Assembly (NCBI GenBank): GCA_022705365.1
Contig: JAKJEP010000092.1
Location: forward strand, 1 to 10,731
DNA length: 10,731 bases
Source: Planctomycetota bacterium
Lineage (GTDB): Bacteria > Planctomycetota > Phycisphaerae > Sedimentisphaerales > SM23-30
Direction of reading: 5' to 3'
The position numbers and the translations under genes were made by a program. Each line of letters begins with the position of its first letter. Positions within the stretch are counted from its first letter, which is position 1. Below are positions 1 to 6,674 of the stretch, in pieces. The notes under the pieces were generated by a model. That model worked only from the letters and a program-made list of their open reading frames with translations. It was not told the DNA's origin and made no database searches.

Positions 1-689
1 CGGTATTTGATCGCCCGCTCGGAATTCCACGAACGGAATACCGCATTGATCGCGTGTTCCAATTGCTCCCTGGGATTCTGCGGAAAGAGTTTCCCGATCT
101 GTTTGTGGTACACCTCCTTGTAGATCCCCACCAGTTCCTGAAGCTGCCCGGCGTTCAATTCGTTGTCCAGTTTCACGCCCACCCGCTTCTTCAGCGATTC
201 AATGGCATGTTCGAAATGATCATGATGGCAGCCCATCACCACATCGCCGAACATGTCAATAAACCGGCGGTAGGAATCATAGGCAAACCGGGCATTGCCG
301 GTCTTGGCGATAATCCCCTGGATTACCGCGTCATTCAATCCCAGGTTCAGCACCGTATCCATCATCCCCGGCATGGACGCCGCCGCCCCGCTCCGCACCG
401 ACACCAGCAGCGGCTTCTGCGGATCCCCCAACTTAGCGTTCATCGCCTTCTCCAGCTTCGCCAGATTCGCATCCACCTGCTTGGCCAGATCGCCCGGCCA
501 CTTCCCGCCCGATTTGTAATACGCATCGCAGGTTTCCGTCGCAATCGTAAAGCCCGGCGGCACCGGAATCCCCAGATTCGTCATTTCCGCCAGATTCGCA
601 CCTTTACCGCCCAGTAAATTCCGCATTTTGGCATCGCCCTCGGCTTTGCCATTACCAAAAAAATAAACCATTTTCTGGGTTTTTGCCAT
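1..689 (-). CDS. ppdK: pyruvate, phosphate dikinase, N-terminal part (runs off the window)
   Basis: Pyruvate phosphate dikinase interconverts pyruvate + ATP + Pi and PEP + AMP + PPi in the cytoplasm; in anaerobes it often serves glycolysis. Only the first 229 codons are present, out of roughly 870-910 in the family. They cover the N-terminal nucleotide-binding region: GGKGANLAEM at residues 28-36, PVPPGFTIATETC near 42-54, and the hallmark LLVSVRSGAAASMPGMM at 94-110 followed by DTVLNLGL. FPQNPREQLEHAINAVFRSW near the window edge also fits PPDK rather than PEP synthase. The start ATG (687-689) has AAGGA about 9 nt upstream. A minus-strand promoter lies at 778-806, giving an 80-nt leader. The phosphohistidine and PEP-binding domains lie outside the window, so an intact gene is assumed. 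Confidence 0.95.
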   Translation of the reverse strand, partial: MAKTQKMVYFFGNGKAEGDAKMRNLLGGKGANLAEMTNLGIPVPPGFTIATETCDAYYKSGGKWPGDLAKQVDANLAKLEKAMNAKLGDPQKPLLVSVRSGAAASMPGMMDTVLNLGLNDAVIQGIIAKTGNARFAYDSYRRFIDMFGDVVMGCHHDHFEHAIESLKKRVGVKLDNELNAGQLQELVGIYKEVYHKQIGKLFPQNPREQLEHAINAVFRSWNSERAIKY

Positions 690-777
690 CGCTCTTATCC
701 TTTCTATATTGGCTATCTAACCTTCTGTCAGCTCAAGCTGATTTCTTATTTCTTTTACCAACCGATAAAACTCGGCT

Positions 778-806
778 ATGGTAAGATAGACAACCTTAGG
801 TGTCAA
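778..806 (-). promoter_or_regulatory. sigma70-like promoter for ppdK
   Basis: Read on the minus strand, TTGACA (806-801) and TACCAT (783-778) are separated by 17 nt. The -35 is a perfect consensus and the -10 matches 4 of 6. Transcription would begin near 771 and give an ~80-nt leader before the ppdK start at 689. The leader contains a short dyad, TCAGCTCAAGCTGA (728-741). Only sequence match supports this call. Confidence 0.6.
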
Positions 807-847
807 TAGGATTTAAATACAAATATGAATTAATTTGGCTTTTCTCT

Positions 848-876
848 GTAACATACGTTTCTCCTCTGCGTATAAT
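848..876 (+). promoter_or_regulatory. candidate promoter for the M28 peptidase
   Basis: GTAACA (848-853) and a perfect TATAAT (871-876) are spaced by 17 nt. The -35 matches the consensus at 4 of 6. A transcript starting near 883 would have a ~195-nt leader containing the hairpin at 892-907 and the whole of repeat copy 1. Confidence 0.5.
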
Positions 877-936
877 CTGTACCAATGTACTGGGCTTCGG
901 CAAGCCCCCAAACCGGAAAGGAATCCCATAAAACTG

Positions 937-1025
937 GACGGAACCGCCAAAAGACAACATGAACAACCAAAAGCAGCTCTGGCTCTCCAATACCAGGCGG
1001 TCGAATAGCTTTTGATGCTGGCGTC
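937..1025 (+). repeat. dispersed ~90-bp structured repeat, copy 1
   Basis: Member of a four-copy family in this window. The left end reads GACGGAACCGCCAAAAG and the right end CTTTTGATGCTGGCGTC. GACG/CGTC and CAAAAG (948-953)/CTTTTG (1009-1014) can pair. The core CAGCTCTGGCTCTCC is nearly identical to copy 3. The inner CCCC/GGGG hairpin of the other copies is not kept; CTGG (979-982)/CCAG (993-996) could pair instead, so this may be a degenerate copy. It sits in the probable leader of the peptidase gene, ending 54 nt before its ATG. Confidence 0.85.
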
Positions 1026-1079
1026 AAACTTAACTTTCTCGTGATTCACCAGTTACAATCAATACCGGAAATGTATCCC

Positions 1080-2786
1080 ATGACATGTCACATACAATCG
1101 ATCCTCTGCCTGCTGTTTCTTATCTGTACCCGGCTGCCGGCGGCGGCCCGCCCTCCGCTCCAACCGGACAACAGCGACATCGAAACACAAACCTTGTCGG
1201 AACACGTCCACTATCTCACCCAGCCGCATCTGGAAGGGCGCAGACCCTTTACCCAGGGCGCTGCCCTGGCCCGTGCGTATATAAAATCCCTCTACCAGCA
1301 ATACCGCCTGAAACCCTGGGCCAACCGCTCTGCCTACGAACAGCCTTTTGGCCTGGGAGCCAATCTAATCGGCGTTTTGCCCGGCACCGACCCCGACCAT
1401 ACCGGCGAAATCGTCCTGCTCTCCGCCCATTATGACCACATGGGGCAGACGCCCCTGGGTTTCTGCCCCGGCGCCGCCGACAATGCCTCCGGCGTGGCCG
1501 CCCTGCTGGAAATTGCCCGGGTATTGTCCGCTAGCCCGAATCCTCCCCGACGTTCCATCGCCTTTGCCGCTTTCGACTGCGAAGAAATGGGCCTGCTCGG
1601 CTCCTTCGCCTTCACCTGCCAGCCTGATTTCGATCCCGCCCGGTTCGTCGCCGTCGTCAATATCGACCTGATCGGCAGATACTTCATGGACGTCGTGAAA
1701 CAGGCTCTCTTCGTTTCCGGTACGGAAAATTATCCCTCGCTGGAAGAGCAGATAATCCGCTGGGGACAAAAGCAAAATCTTAGAATTCTGCCCATCGGGG
1801 CGGACTTCTCCACCTTGCGCAGCGATCATGCCCCCTTCGAAACCTACGGTTTCCCCTGCCTGTTTTTCAGTTGCGGAACCTTCCCCGATTACCACAAACC
1901 CGGCGACACGGCCGACCGGCTCGATTACCAGGCTATGCAGCAGTCCGCCCGCCTCATCCTCGATACCGTTCGATATTTTGCCAGCGCTGAATCCATCGAA
2001 GCCCCCGTCCTCTCCAACGCCGGCTCCCGAAACGAACTCCGTTCCATCCAATATGCCTTACAGGAGATCGGCAATCACTATGAACAGGCCGGTTTCAGCC
2101 TTCCGCAAAAACAGCAGATTGAATCCCTGGCTCGTCTGGCCGGCCAATATCTGGCCGATGAAAATTACACCCTCGAAAAACGCCGGCAGTTCATCGCCCA
2201 GGGGCTGGAAGAGATTCTGCCGCTCCTGATGAAAATGAATCGTTCCATTTCTCCCGATATCTACCGCTGGGTAATGGACCATCGCCTGGCAGTTATCGAT
2301 GCCTCCCGCCAAATTATACGGGATCTCCTCCACCAGAAATCCCTCCTCCTGCATATTCCCAAAATCTCCTGCCGCCTTTATGACCTGGCCGACCACGAAA
2401 TCCGGATTACCGAAGCGGAAAACGGGCAATATCATCTCTCCGTCTTTCTGCAGGAGCTTGCCCTCGAATTCGATATCAAAAACTGGGGCAGCAAACGAAC
2501 CAGAAAACTCCAACTGACGGAAACGGCAGATAACGACTGCATCGGTACCCGGAACCAAATCATCGACTTCTGCCTGTTGAAATGGCTCTCTCAACCGCAA
2601 ATCCCCTCCTACGGCCGGTCCTGGCACAAGGTCCTCCTCAAATTCACCGGCGAAGATCATGGCCCCGCTTTTTCAGACTGGCTCCGCTGGCATCTGGCTC
2701 AAACCGGCCTGCCCGACCAGCAGCAATGGCTGCTCTCCCTCCGGCAAAGCGACCATCCCGACCTGGTTAGAATTTCCCTTCCGTAA
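1080..2786 (+). CDS. secreted M28-family zinc peptidase with long C-terminal extension
   Basis: Predicted exported metallopeptidase of the M28 (aminopeptidase Y / Zn-carboxypeptidase-like) family, which removes residues from peptides using two zinc ions. All expected ligands are visible, numbering from ATG 1080: H117 and D119 (SAHYDHMG), D134 (GAADNASG), E168/E169 (FDCEEMGLLGS), D196 (VNIDLIG) and H272 (FPDYHKPGDT). The N-terminus is a signal peptide: hydrophobic SILCLLFLICTRLP then AAA, a likely cleavage site. ATG 1080 is chosen because GGAA lies 9 nt upstream; ATG 1071 and GTG 1041 are in-frame alternatives with poorer ribosome sites. The peptidase domain ends near residue 310. The remaining ~260 residues are not recognised and have no visible repeat or membrane span. 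Substrate unknown. The final base of the stop codon is also the first base of repeat copy 2. Confidence 0.88.
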   Translation: MTCHIQSILCLLFLICTRLPAAARPPLQPDNSDIETQTLSEHVHYLTQPHLEGRRPFTQGAALARAYIKSLYQQYRLKPWANRSAYEQPFGLGANLIGVLPGTDPDHTGEIVLLSAHYDHMGQTPLGFCPGAADNASGVAALLEIARVLSASPNPPRRSIAFAAFDCEEMGLLGSFAFTCQPDFDPARFVAVVNIDLIGRYFMDVVKQALFVSGTENYPSLEEQIIRWGQKQNLRILPIGADFSTLRSDHAPFETYGFPCLFFSCGTFPDYHKPGDTADRLDYQAMQQSARLILDTVRYFASAESIEAPVLSNAGSRNELRSIQYALQEIGNHYEQAGFSLPQKQQIESLARLAGQYLADENYTLEKRRQFIAQGLEEILPLLMKMNRSISPDIYRWVMDHRLAVIDASRQIIRDLLHQKSLLLHIPKISCRLYDLADHEIRITEAENGQYHLSVFLQELALEFDIKNWGSKRTRKLQLTETADNDCIGTRNQIIDFCLLKWLSQPQIPSYGRSWHKVLLKFTGEDHGPAFSDWLRWHLAQTGLPDQQQWLLSLRQSDHPDLVRISLP

Positions 2787-2880
2787 CGGAACCGACAAAA
2801 ATTGATATTGAAATCCAAAAACAGCTTTGGCTCCCCAACAACAAGGAATCAAAGAGCTTTTGACATTGGACGCTGGCGTC
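2786..2880 (+). repeat. dispersed ~90-bp structured repeat, copy 2
   Basis: Starts ACGGAACCGACAAAAA, overlapping the last base of the peptidase stop codon, and ends CGCTGGCGTC. The core CCAAAAACAGCTTTGGCTCC matches copy 3 (CCAAAAACAGCTCTGGCTCC) with one change. The inner hairpin here is CTTTG (2825-2829)/CAAAG (2850-2854) plus TCC/GGA, a different base set from copies 3 and 4 with pairing kept. It is about 6 nt longer than the others because of extra bases near the right end (GACATTGGACGCTGG). Confidence 0.85.
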
Positions 2881-3148
2881 TGTCGTAAGGTTTACCTGAA
2901 ATTTTTATCAGATAATTTACTTAATGTTGTTTCCGTTTTAACCATATTCGTACGGGCGGCTTAGCATATTTTGTATCTTTATATACAAATAGTAATATCT
3001 TTTTACATATTGTAAATTATACATTTATAGTAATTTTTTTCTTTTTTTGTATAATTAATTGTTAACCATTGTCTTTCCTGACCAGATTTTTATAACGCTG
3101 CCATGTTGAAATAAATTCGGAATACCCGGCAAAATTCCATTTCTTTTC

Positions 3149-3178
3149 TTGACGTGCTTGGAGTGATCTTGGTATGAT
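3149..3178 (+). promoter_or_regulatory. sigma70-like promoter upstream of the CxxC protein
   Basis: TTGACG (3149-3154) and TATGAT (3173-3178) match the -35 and -10 consensus at 5 of 6 each, with an 18-nt spacer. The predicted start, near 3185, falls at the first base of the hairpin at 3186-3258. Confidence 0.65.
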
Positions 3179-3185
3179 GCAATTT

Positions 3186-3258
3186 GGGTCGCGGGTACCC
3201 CTCCCGCTGTCGGTTGCCCCCCCCCAGCTGACAGCACCCCGCGGCCCTTTTCTTTTTC
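3186..3258 (+). terminator. strong hairpin plus T tract in the leader: attenuator or small-RNA terminator
   Basis: GGGTCGCGGG (3186-3195) pairs with CCCGCGGCCC (3238-3247) over 10 bp with one G-T. Inside it, GCTGTCGGTTG (3206-3216) pairs with CAGCTGACAGC (3225-3235) over 11 bp with two G-T. The apical loop is eight C (3217-3224). TTTTCTTTTTC (3248-3258) follows directly, as in an intrinsic terminator. GCGGG (3191-3195) could instead pair with CCCGC (3203-3207), so an alternative fold exists. The hairpin sits between promoter and ribosome site of the next gene, so it must be read through, regulated, or end a separate short RNA. Confidence 0.6.
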
Positions 3259-3280
3259 AGCTCGAAAGGAGTATGACGTC

Positions 3281-3766
3281 ATGGATAACTCGCCTGCCTC
3301 ATCCCAGCCAATTTGCTGTCCTCCATTTAATCCGGACCCCTGGGACCGCAAGGAAATCCGCTGGCAGGACCGGCTCTTCCTGAAAGATCGCGTCACCAGC
3401 TTTCTGCACATTCCCTTGAATTTCGGAAGCGTCATGCGCCGAAATATGGAAAAAATCCAGCAAGCCGGCGCCCTGGACACCGAACAGATTGTCCTCTCCG
3501 ACGAAAACTCACTCTGGGGAGCTGACGTTTATATCGCCGTCAGTCAATCCGTTGCCGGTTCCCAGACCATTCCGCTCTCGGGTACTTTCCTGGCCAGAGT
3601 CTTTGAAGGACCCTACAAAAATATCCGCCGCTGGATGCAGGAAATGGAAACCTATGTCGCTTCCCAGGGCCGGCAGATCCGGAAGCTTTATTTCTTCTAC
3701 ACCACCTGCCCCCGCTGCGCCAAAAAATACGGCAAAAACTATGTCGTCCTGCTGGCGCAAATTTGA
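3281..3766 (+). CDS. conserved hypothetical protein with C-terminal CxxC motif
   Basis: A 161-residue soluble protein with no signal peptide or membrane span. The start is well supported: AAAGGAG (3265-3271) lies 9 nt before ATG. Distinctive segments are FNPDPWDRKEIRWQD (16-30), HIPLNFGSVMRRNMEKI (43-59), LSDENSLWGADVYIAVS (72-88), SGTFLARVFEGPY (100-112) and YTTCPRCAKKYGKNYV (140-155). The C143/C146 pair could bind a metal or form a disulfide. I recall related bacterial proteins labelled only hypothetical or 'hydrolase', and cannot support an enzymatic role from sequence. Its promoter and leader hairpin suggest it is transcribed alone. The stop codon overlaps the first bases of repeat copy 3. 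Confidence 0.8.
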   Translation: MDNSPASSQPICCPPFNPDPWDRKEIRWQDRLFLKDRVTSFLHIPLNFGSVMRRNMEKIQQAGALDTEQIVLSDENSLWGADVYIAVSQSVAGSQTIPLSGTFLARVFEGPYKNIRRWMQEMETYVASQGRQIRKLYFFYTTCPRCAKKYGKNYVVLLAQI

Positions 3767-3852
3767 CGGAAAGCCAAAAGTCAATAGGGACTTCCAAAAA
3801 CAGCTCTGGCTCCCCGGTAACAAGGGGACAACGAGCTTTTGACGCGGGCGTC
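3765..3852 (+). repeat. dispersed ~90-bp structured repeat, copy 3
   Basis: Starts GACGGAAAGCCAAAAG and ends GACGCGGGCGTC. Outer pairs are GACG/CGTC and CAAAAG (3775-3780)/CTTTTG (3836-3841). The inner hairpin is GCTC (3803-3806)/GAGC (3833-3836), then TCCCC (3811-3815)/GGGGA (3824-3828) with loop GGTAACAA. It occupies essentially all of the space between the convergent stop codons at 3764-3766 and 3854-3856, and its first two bases belong to the TGA of the upstream gene. No T tract follows on either strand, so it is not a textbook terminator. Confidence 0.88.
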
Positions 3853-3853
3853 T

Positions 3854-5287
3854 TTACTCCAGCTCCACCACCTCTTTATAGGACGGGACGGAAACCGACC
3901 AGCCGTTCTTTTCACGCAGATGGTCGGCGAATGTATGGGCGGTATTGGTTTCGCCGTGGATTACAAATACGTGTTTGGGCGGTTCTTTCAGGCCGGCAAG
4001 CCAGCGGTCCAGTTCCTCCCGGTCGGCGTGGCCCGAAAAACCGTTGATCTTGGCGATCCGGGCCCGCATGGGCAGGTTCTGGCCCAATATCCGGACTTCC
4101 TGTTCCCGGCCGGTCTCTTTGGCATCGTGGGCTTTTTCCAGAATCACCCGGCCCAGCGTACCCGCCGCCTGATACCCGACAAACAGTACCGTGCATTCCG
4201 GCCGGCTGATATTGTTGAACAGATGATGCTTGATCCGCCCGCCCGTGCACATCCCGGAACCGGCAATCACCATCACCGTGCCGGTGATATTGTTAATCGT
4301 CTTGGACTCCGCCGTCTTCTGCACCATCGTCAAGCCCGGTAGTTCAAAGGGAGAAGTATTGGAATGAATCCGTTTAATCATTTCTTTATCATACAATCCG
4401 GGATGTTCCTGAAATACTTTCGTTACGCTGACCGCCATGGGGCTGTCCAGAAACGTCATCAGATAGGGTACGCATCCTTCCAGCAGCAGTTCATTCAGAT
4501 AATACAATATCTCCTGTGCCCGTTCGATGGCAAAGCTGGGTACAATGATATTCCCGCCCGCCCGCTTCGTCTCCCGTATCGCCTGGCAGAGCTTCTCCTT
4601 TACCCGCTCCCGGCTCTCATGAATCCGGTCCCCATACGTGGACTCCACCAGCACATAATCCGCCTGCTCAATCAGGGTGGGATCCTTCAGGATCGGCCGG
4701 TCCCACCGCCCCACATCCCCCGAAAACAGAATCGTCCGGCTCTGTCCGTTCTGCTGCACCCGGACCGTGATCGCCGCCGCCCCCAGAATATGCCCAACAT
4801 TGTGAAAACACGCCTCGATCCCCTCCGCCACCTCGACCGGCTTTTCATAGCGGCAGGGCTGAAACAGCGGAAAACACTCCTGGGCATCCTCTGTCGTATA
4901 AAGCGGTTCTTCCGGAAAAGGTCCCTTCCGTCCTTCTTTTTTGTGCCGTTTCTTTTTAAAGTTGGCGTCTTCTTCCTGCAGGTGAGCCGCATCCAGCAAA
5001 ACGATTTTCGCGATTTCCTGCGTAGCCGACGTGCAATAGATGATCCCCTGGAAGCCCTCCTGCACCAGCCGCGGCAGCCACCCGCAGTGATCCAGATGCG
5101 CATGGGTCAAAAGCACCACGCGGATGGAGGAGATGGGTACCGGAAAATCATCCCAGTTCCGCTCCTGAAAATCCCGCTCCTGGTACAACCCGCAATCCAC
5201 CAGGATCCGCACGCCATTGGCCTCTAGCAAAAAACGGGATCCCGTCACATTCTGCGCCGCCCCCAGAAAACTCAGTTTGATATCCAT
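3854..5287 (-). CDS. beta-CASP metallo-beta-lactamase-fold RNase (CPSF-73-like)
   Basis: Predicted cytoplasmic zinc-dependent ribonuclease of the beta-CASP group (YSH1/CPSF-73-like), which cleaves or trims RNA. Numbering from ATG 5287 (477 residues, usual for bacterial members): motif 2 HAHLDH at 62-67, motif 3 H166 (VGHILG), motif 4 D191 (SGDVGR), beta-CASP motif A E215 (VESTYGD), motif B H420 (FSGHAD) and motif C H444 (VIHGE). All catalytic positions are present. A strongly basic insert KKKRHKKEGRKG (111-122) may contact RNA. The ATG is preferred because GAGGA lies 6 nt upstream; a TTG start two codons earlier would be too close. It lies downstream of the HD-GYP gene on the same strand, 136 bp away, with its own promoter candidate. 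The RNA target is unknown. Confidence 0.92.
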   Translation of the reverse strand: MDIKLSFLGAAQNVTGSRFLLEANGVRILVDCGLYQERDFQERNWDDFPVPISSIRVVLLTHAHLDHCGWLPRLVQEGFQGIIYCTSATQEIAKIVLLDAAHLQEEDANFKKKRHKKEGRKGPFPEEPLYTTEDAQECFPLFQPCRYEKPVEVAEGIEACFHNVGHILGAAAITVRVQQNGQSRTILFSGDVGRWDRPILKDPTLIEQADYVLVESTYGDRIHESRERVKEKLCQAIRETKRAGGNIIVPSFAIERAQEILYYLNELLLEGCVPYLMTFLDSPMAVSVTKVFQEHPGLYDKEMIKRIHSNTSPFELPGLTMVQKTAESKTINNITGTVMVIAGSGMCTGGRIKHHLFNNISRPECTVLFVGYQAAGTLGRVILEKAHDAKETGREQEVRILGQNLPMRARIAKINGFSGHADREELDRWLAGLKEPPKHVFVIHGETNTAHTFADHLREKNGWSVSVPSYKEVVELE

Positions 5288-5351
5288 TCTCAATCCTCAA
5301 CTGTAAGTCGTTTGGATTTTTCAAAGTACCATTCTCATCACTGCTAACCAC

Positions 5352-5379
5352 ATTATACGCAACAATGGGTTCAGGTAAA
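5352..5379 (-). promoter_or_regulatory. sigma70-like promoter for the beta-CASP RNase
   Basis: On the minus strand, TTTACC (5379-5374) and a perfect TATAAT (5357-5352) are separated by 16 nt. The leader to the ATG at 5287 would be about 58 nt. This suggests the RNase can be expressed without the HD-GYP gene upstream. Confidence 0.6.
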
Positions 5380-5423
5380 GAACGATATCCCGCCCCGGTG
5401 TAATCCGCCCCATGCCCCCTCTC

Positions 5424-6674
5424 TTACGGATAGGCCAGCTCAAACATATCCGTACACGACCGGATGATTTCCCGCATGGTGCCGGGTACGGATAGTGTAT
5501 CGTGCGCAACACCATTCAAATAGGAAATATCTTCCTTCCCAAAGAATGCCACCTGCATATCCGCGCGATCTTTCAAGAAGAAGGGCCCCTCCAGCTCGTT
5601 CCTGCCCAGCGGATCCCCCAGCTCATCGAACGCCACGATTACTTCCGGATTGAACGGGTCCAGCCGGTTATACCGAACCACCACCGCCGTCTTGCCGCTC
5701 TTCAGCGTTAACTTGCTTCCTACCTGGAACGGCTGGATCACACTGGCGAAAATCTTCAGCACCTGTGGATCGTAAAAACGACGATAATCCCCATAAAACA
5801 TCTCGTATAAGACCCGGTGCGGCGATTTGGCCTTTTGATACGGCCGCGTGGATATCGCCGCGGAATAGGCATCGGCCACCCGCATGATCCGTGCAAAAAT
5901 ATTGATTTGATCGCCCGGCAGCCCTTCCGGATACCCGCTGCCGTCCTGATTTTCATGGTGCTGCCGTATAATCTGCTTCACCATCGGGTCAATCGATTCC
6001 GGCAACATGGCCGCCCCCGTCTGCGGGTGCAGTTTGACCTGACGGATTTCCTCCCCGCTCAGCGGTTCCGCTTTCTGATACAGCTTCTCCAGCCCCACCA
6101 TCCCGATATCATGAAAAATCGCCGCGGTGGCCAAAGGAGTAATATTCATGCCGTTCGGTAGGGTTTTCGCCGCACTGAGCCGCTCCCGCTCCTGTTTAAT
6201 ATAATTCCGAATCGTATTGCCGATCACCAGGCTCAGGTAAAAAACATTGGCGCAGTGCTCCTGCAGGTATTCATCCCAGGTATGGCTCTGTTCGATAATC
6301 GCCATCGTGATGGGATTATCCTGAAGATACTGGACCATCTCCTCGATCACCTTCTGAATCCCGGAAATATTATCGGCTTCCAGCGCCAGCCCCGAACTGA
6401 GCGTCTTGCTCACCCGCCCCACCACCGAGGCCACATTCCGGCGTACCTCCTGGGAAATCTTCTGATCCTTGAGAATATCTTCGAATTCCACTGCCTGATC
6501 CAGAACCGGATCAATAATCTGGACAGTCAACTCCGGAAATTTCCGCCGCAGAGCCTTGATGTCGTTTTCCGTAAGCTTGCGCCCACGTGCCAGTAAAATA
6601 TTGAAGCGATTAACAATATTACTGGCCAGGCACATCCCCGGCTCTAGCTCATTTACATGCAGCAAAATCGGCAT
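5424..6674 (-). CDS. HD-GYP domain protein, probable cyclic-di-GMP phosphodiesterase
   Basis: A 416-residue soluble protein. The HD-GYP domain lies at about 125-315: H140 (QEHCANV), the metal-binding H188-D189 (IFHDIGM), H216 (KLHPQTG), H239-H240 and E241 followed by DGSGYP (GYP at 247-249), and D268 (VADAYSA). These residues are those of active enzymes that hydrolyse cyclic-di-GMP. There is no receiver, PAS or membrane domain. The first ~120 residues are a separate N-terminal region with an LXPGM-like segment (LEPGMCL, 10-16), and the last ~100 residues (from GSKLTLKSGK) form a further domain. The sensory input is therefore unclear. The start ATG 6672-6674 has GAGGA about 10 nt upstream. Repeat copy 4 lies 90 bp upstream, in the likely promoter or leader zone. 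The substrate is inferred from the family. Confidence 0.92.
   Translation of the reverse strand: MPILLHVNELEPGMCLASNIVNRFNILLARGRKLTENDIKALRRKFPELTVQIIDPVLDQAVEFEDILKDQKISQEVRRNVASVVGRVSKTLSSGLALEADNISGIQKVIEEMVQYLQDNPITMAIIEQSHTWDEYLQEHCANVFYLSLVIGNTIRNYIKQERERLSAAKTLPNGMNITPLATAAIFHDIGMVGLEKLYQKAEPLSGEEIRQVKLHPQTGAAMLPESIDPMVKQIIRQHHENQDGSGYPEGLPGDQINIFARIMRVADAYSAAISTRPYQKAKSPHRVLYEMFYGDYRRFYDPQVLKIFASVIQPFQVGSKLTLKSGKTAVVVRYNRLDPFNPEVIVAFDELGDPLGRNELEGPFFLKDRADMQVAFFGKEDISYLNGVAHDTLSVPGTMREIIRSCTDMFELAYP

Larger units (their letters stand above)
690..1079. other. divergent intergenic region between ppdK and the M28 peptidase
   Basis: This 390-bp stretch has no convincing gene. It holds the ppdK promoter (778-806), a plus-strand promoter candidate (848-876), a tight hairpin GGGCTT-CGGC-AAGCCC (892-907) and repeat copy 1 (937-1025). 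Short open frames here on the minus strand run through the repeat and show no coding character. Confidence 0.7.
2787..3280. other. intergenic region: repeat, AT-rich block, promoter and leader hairpin
   Basis: No gene is seen in this 494-bp stretch. It contains repeat copy 2, then an AT-rich block of about 2890-3065 (6 G/C in the 60 bases 3001-3060). That block holds several short dyads: TTGTAT (2971)/ATACAA (2983), the palindrome TTACATATTGTAA (3003-3015) and TGTAAATTATACA (3011-3023). After this come a promoter at 3149-3178 and a terminator-like hairpin at 3186-3258. An open frame on the minus strand (3055-3480) overlaps the hairpin and the real gene and is dismissed. Confidence 0.7.

Noticed and set aside
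54..617. 187-codon plus-strand open frame
   Set aside because: It is antisense to ppdK, whose conserved motifs are on the minus strand. The product is a His/Arg-rich shadow.
796..1049. Minus-strand open frames of 64-78 codons, including a 13-codon frame preceded by GAGGAG near 865
   Set aside because: They cross repeat copy 1 and a promoter, and give no recognisable protein. The 13-codon frame ends upstream of the ppdK promoter, so it is not a leader peptide for that gene.
1365..2660. Long minus-strand open frames opposite the M28 peptidase
   Set aside because: The plus strand encodes a peptidase with every zinc ligand. The reverse frames arise from codon bias.
3765..3852. Repeat copy 3 as an ordinary bidirectional intrinsic terminator
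   Set aside because: Its position fits, but no T tract follows the stem on either strand and related copies lie in leader regions. Left as a repeat.
5380..5423. Tandem GGGGCGG (minus strand) after the HD-GYP stop codon
   Set aside because: Two 7-bp direct copies with no pairing partner; too short to call a feature.
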